This document shows positions 63,471 through 64,000 of a DNA stretch of 64,000 bases, piece by piece; position 1 is the first letter of the stretch; every line of letters begins with the position of its first letter. Under the pieces are notes generated by a model. It saw nothing but the letters and a program-made list of their open reading frames with translations. It had not been told where the DNA came from and did no database searches. A program made the translations under genes and the position numbers. This DNA comes from Moritella sp. F3 (lineage in GTDB: Bacteria; Pseudomonadota; Gammaproteobacteria; Enterobacterales; Moritellaceae): assembly GCF_015082335.1 (NCBI RefSeq), contig NZ_BLRL01000005.1, positions 62,001 to 126,000 on the forward strand, given 5' to 3'.

Positions 63471-64000
63471 ATGGATAAACCTTTCTCACAATCTTGTGAA
63501 AATAATAAACAAGCGATTTTAACTGTGCTCACTGGTGAGTTTACTCAGCCCCTGCGAATATTGGAAATCGGGACGGGCAGTGCACAGCATGCTGTACATT
63601 TTGCGGCTCAGTTACCATTCCTCACTTGGCAAACCAGTGATCTAGCCTGTAATCATGCCGGTATTCATACTTGGTTAGACAGTGTTGATTTAGCTAATTT
63701 AAAGCGTCCGCTATTATTAGATCTAAACCAAGATTGGCCGATTGACAGTGTGGAAGGTATCTTTACTGCGAACACGCTACATATTGTTAGCTGGCCTTTG
63801 GTGAAGCGTTTCTTTCAAGGTGTTGGTAGGCATTTAGCATCAGGCGGAAAACTGTGTATCTATGGTCCGTTTAATTACGATGGCCTATTTACCAGTCCAA
63901 GCAATGCTGATTTTGATGTCTGGTTAAAGAACATTGATAGTGAGCGTGGTATTCGTGATATTGAAGCGATTAATCAGCTTGCCAATGAACAAGACTTGGT
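63471..64000 (+). CDS. DUF938 family SAM-dependent methyltransferase (3' truncated by window)
   Basis: Read directly from ATG 63471 (AGG 6 nt upstream) to the window edge, 176 codons without a stop. Begins MDKPFSQSCENNKQAILTVL. The SAM-binding motif is ILEIGTGSAQHAVHFA, followed by LDLNQDWP, FTANTLHIVSWP and GGKLCIYGPFNYDG, all typical of DUF938 methyltransferases. The substrate is unknown. The remaining ~25 residues lie outside. Confidence 0.88.
   Translation, partial: MDKPFSQSCENNKQAILTVLTGEFTQPLRILEIGTGSAQHAVHFAAQLPFLTWQTSDLACNHAGIHTWLDSVDLANLKRPLLLDLNQDWPIDSVEGIFTANTLHIVSWPLVKRFFQGVGRHLASGGKLCIYGPFNYDGLFTSPSNADFDVWLKNIDSERGIRDIEAINQLANEQDL

Overview
The window looks like chromosomal DNA of a marine, probably cold-adapted gammaproteobacterium in the Alteromonadales/Vibrionales range. 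A Moritella-like organism is my best guess, from base composition, family content and gene order; this is recognition, not a database result. There are no rRNA or tRNA genes, IS elements, CRISPR arrays or integrases. Most genes are housekeeping or environmental-response genes in short operons. One gene is cut at each edge: sbcC at the left and a DUF938 methyltransferase at the right.

Layout. 1-8.0 kb: the sbcC tail, then small single genes (ASCH, DUF1772, ogt, MAPEG, VOC, an outer-membrane barrel, LysR, NUDIX plus HAD). 8.0-16.5 kb: an ester-hydrolase locus. A GAF-LuxR regulator diverges from a secreted Cys-type sulfatase, its radical-SAM maturase and two exported accessory proteins; an AraC regulator and a PafA-like phosphatase follow on the other strand. 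16.7-25.7 kb: ppiC, an NhaC-family antiporter, a large HD-GYP protein, yddG, NIPSNAP, GNAT, a diguanylate cyclase with a c-heme motif, and yccF. 25.9-31.7 kb: an LRR-protein kinase and a five-gene iron-siderophore uptake operon with a Fur-like site. 31.9-42 kb: small genes, a tandem glutaredoxin, scsBCD and a PAS chemoreceptor. 42-45.3 kb: a zinc-finger protein diverging from a phage-like O/P-type replication pair. 45.3-54.3 kb: a pyruvyl transferase, an O-antigen-ligase-like protein, and a replication/repair block (helD, ybaM, priC, dinG). 54.5-58.6 kb: a ClpP-like lipoprotein, a 43-residue peptide and an RstAB-like two-component system. 58.7-64 kb: fadD, uspB, emrD and small genes.

How they may work together. 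The sulfatase, maturase and PafA-like enzyme would release sulfate and phosphate from organic esters in the periplasm, and the FNR-like site upstream suggests oxygen control. ScsB, ScsC and ScsD form a periplasmic thiol-redox relay. HD-GYP and GGDEF proteins oppose each other on cyclic-di-GMP. PriC, DinG, HelD and the O/P-like pair all concern replication restart or unwinding.

The least explained items are: the replication-like pair with its internal duplication; the two exported proteins beside the sulfatase maturase; the lipoprotein with a ClpP-like core and RTX-like tail; and a perfect inverted repeat that covers the ribosome-binding site of the O-antigen-ligase-like gene.
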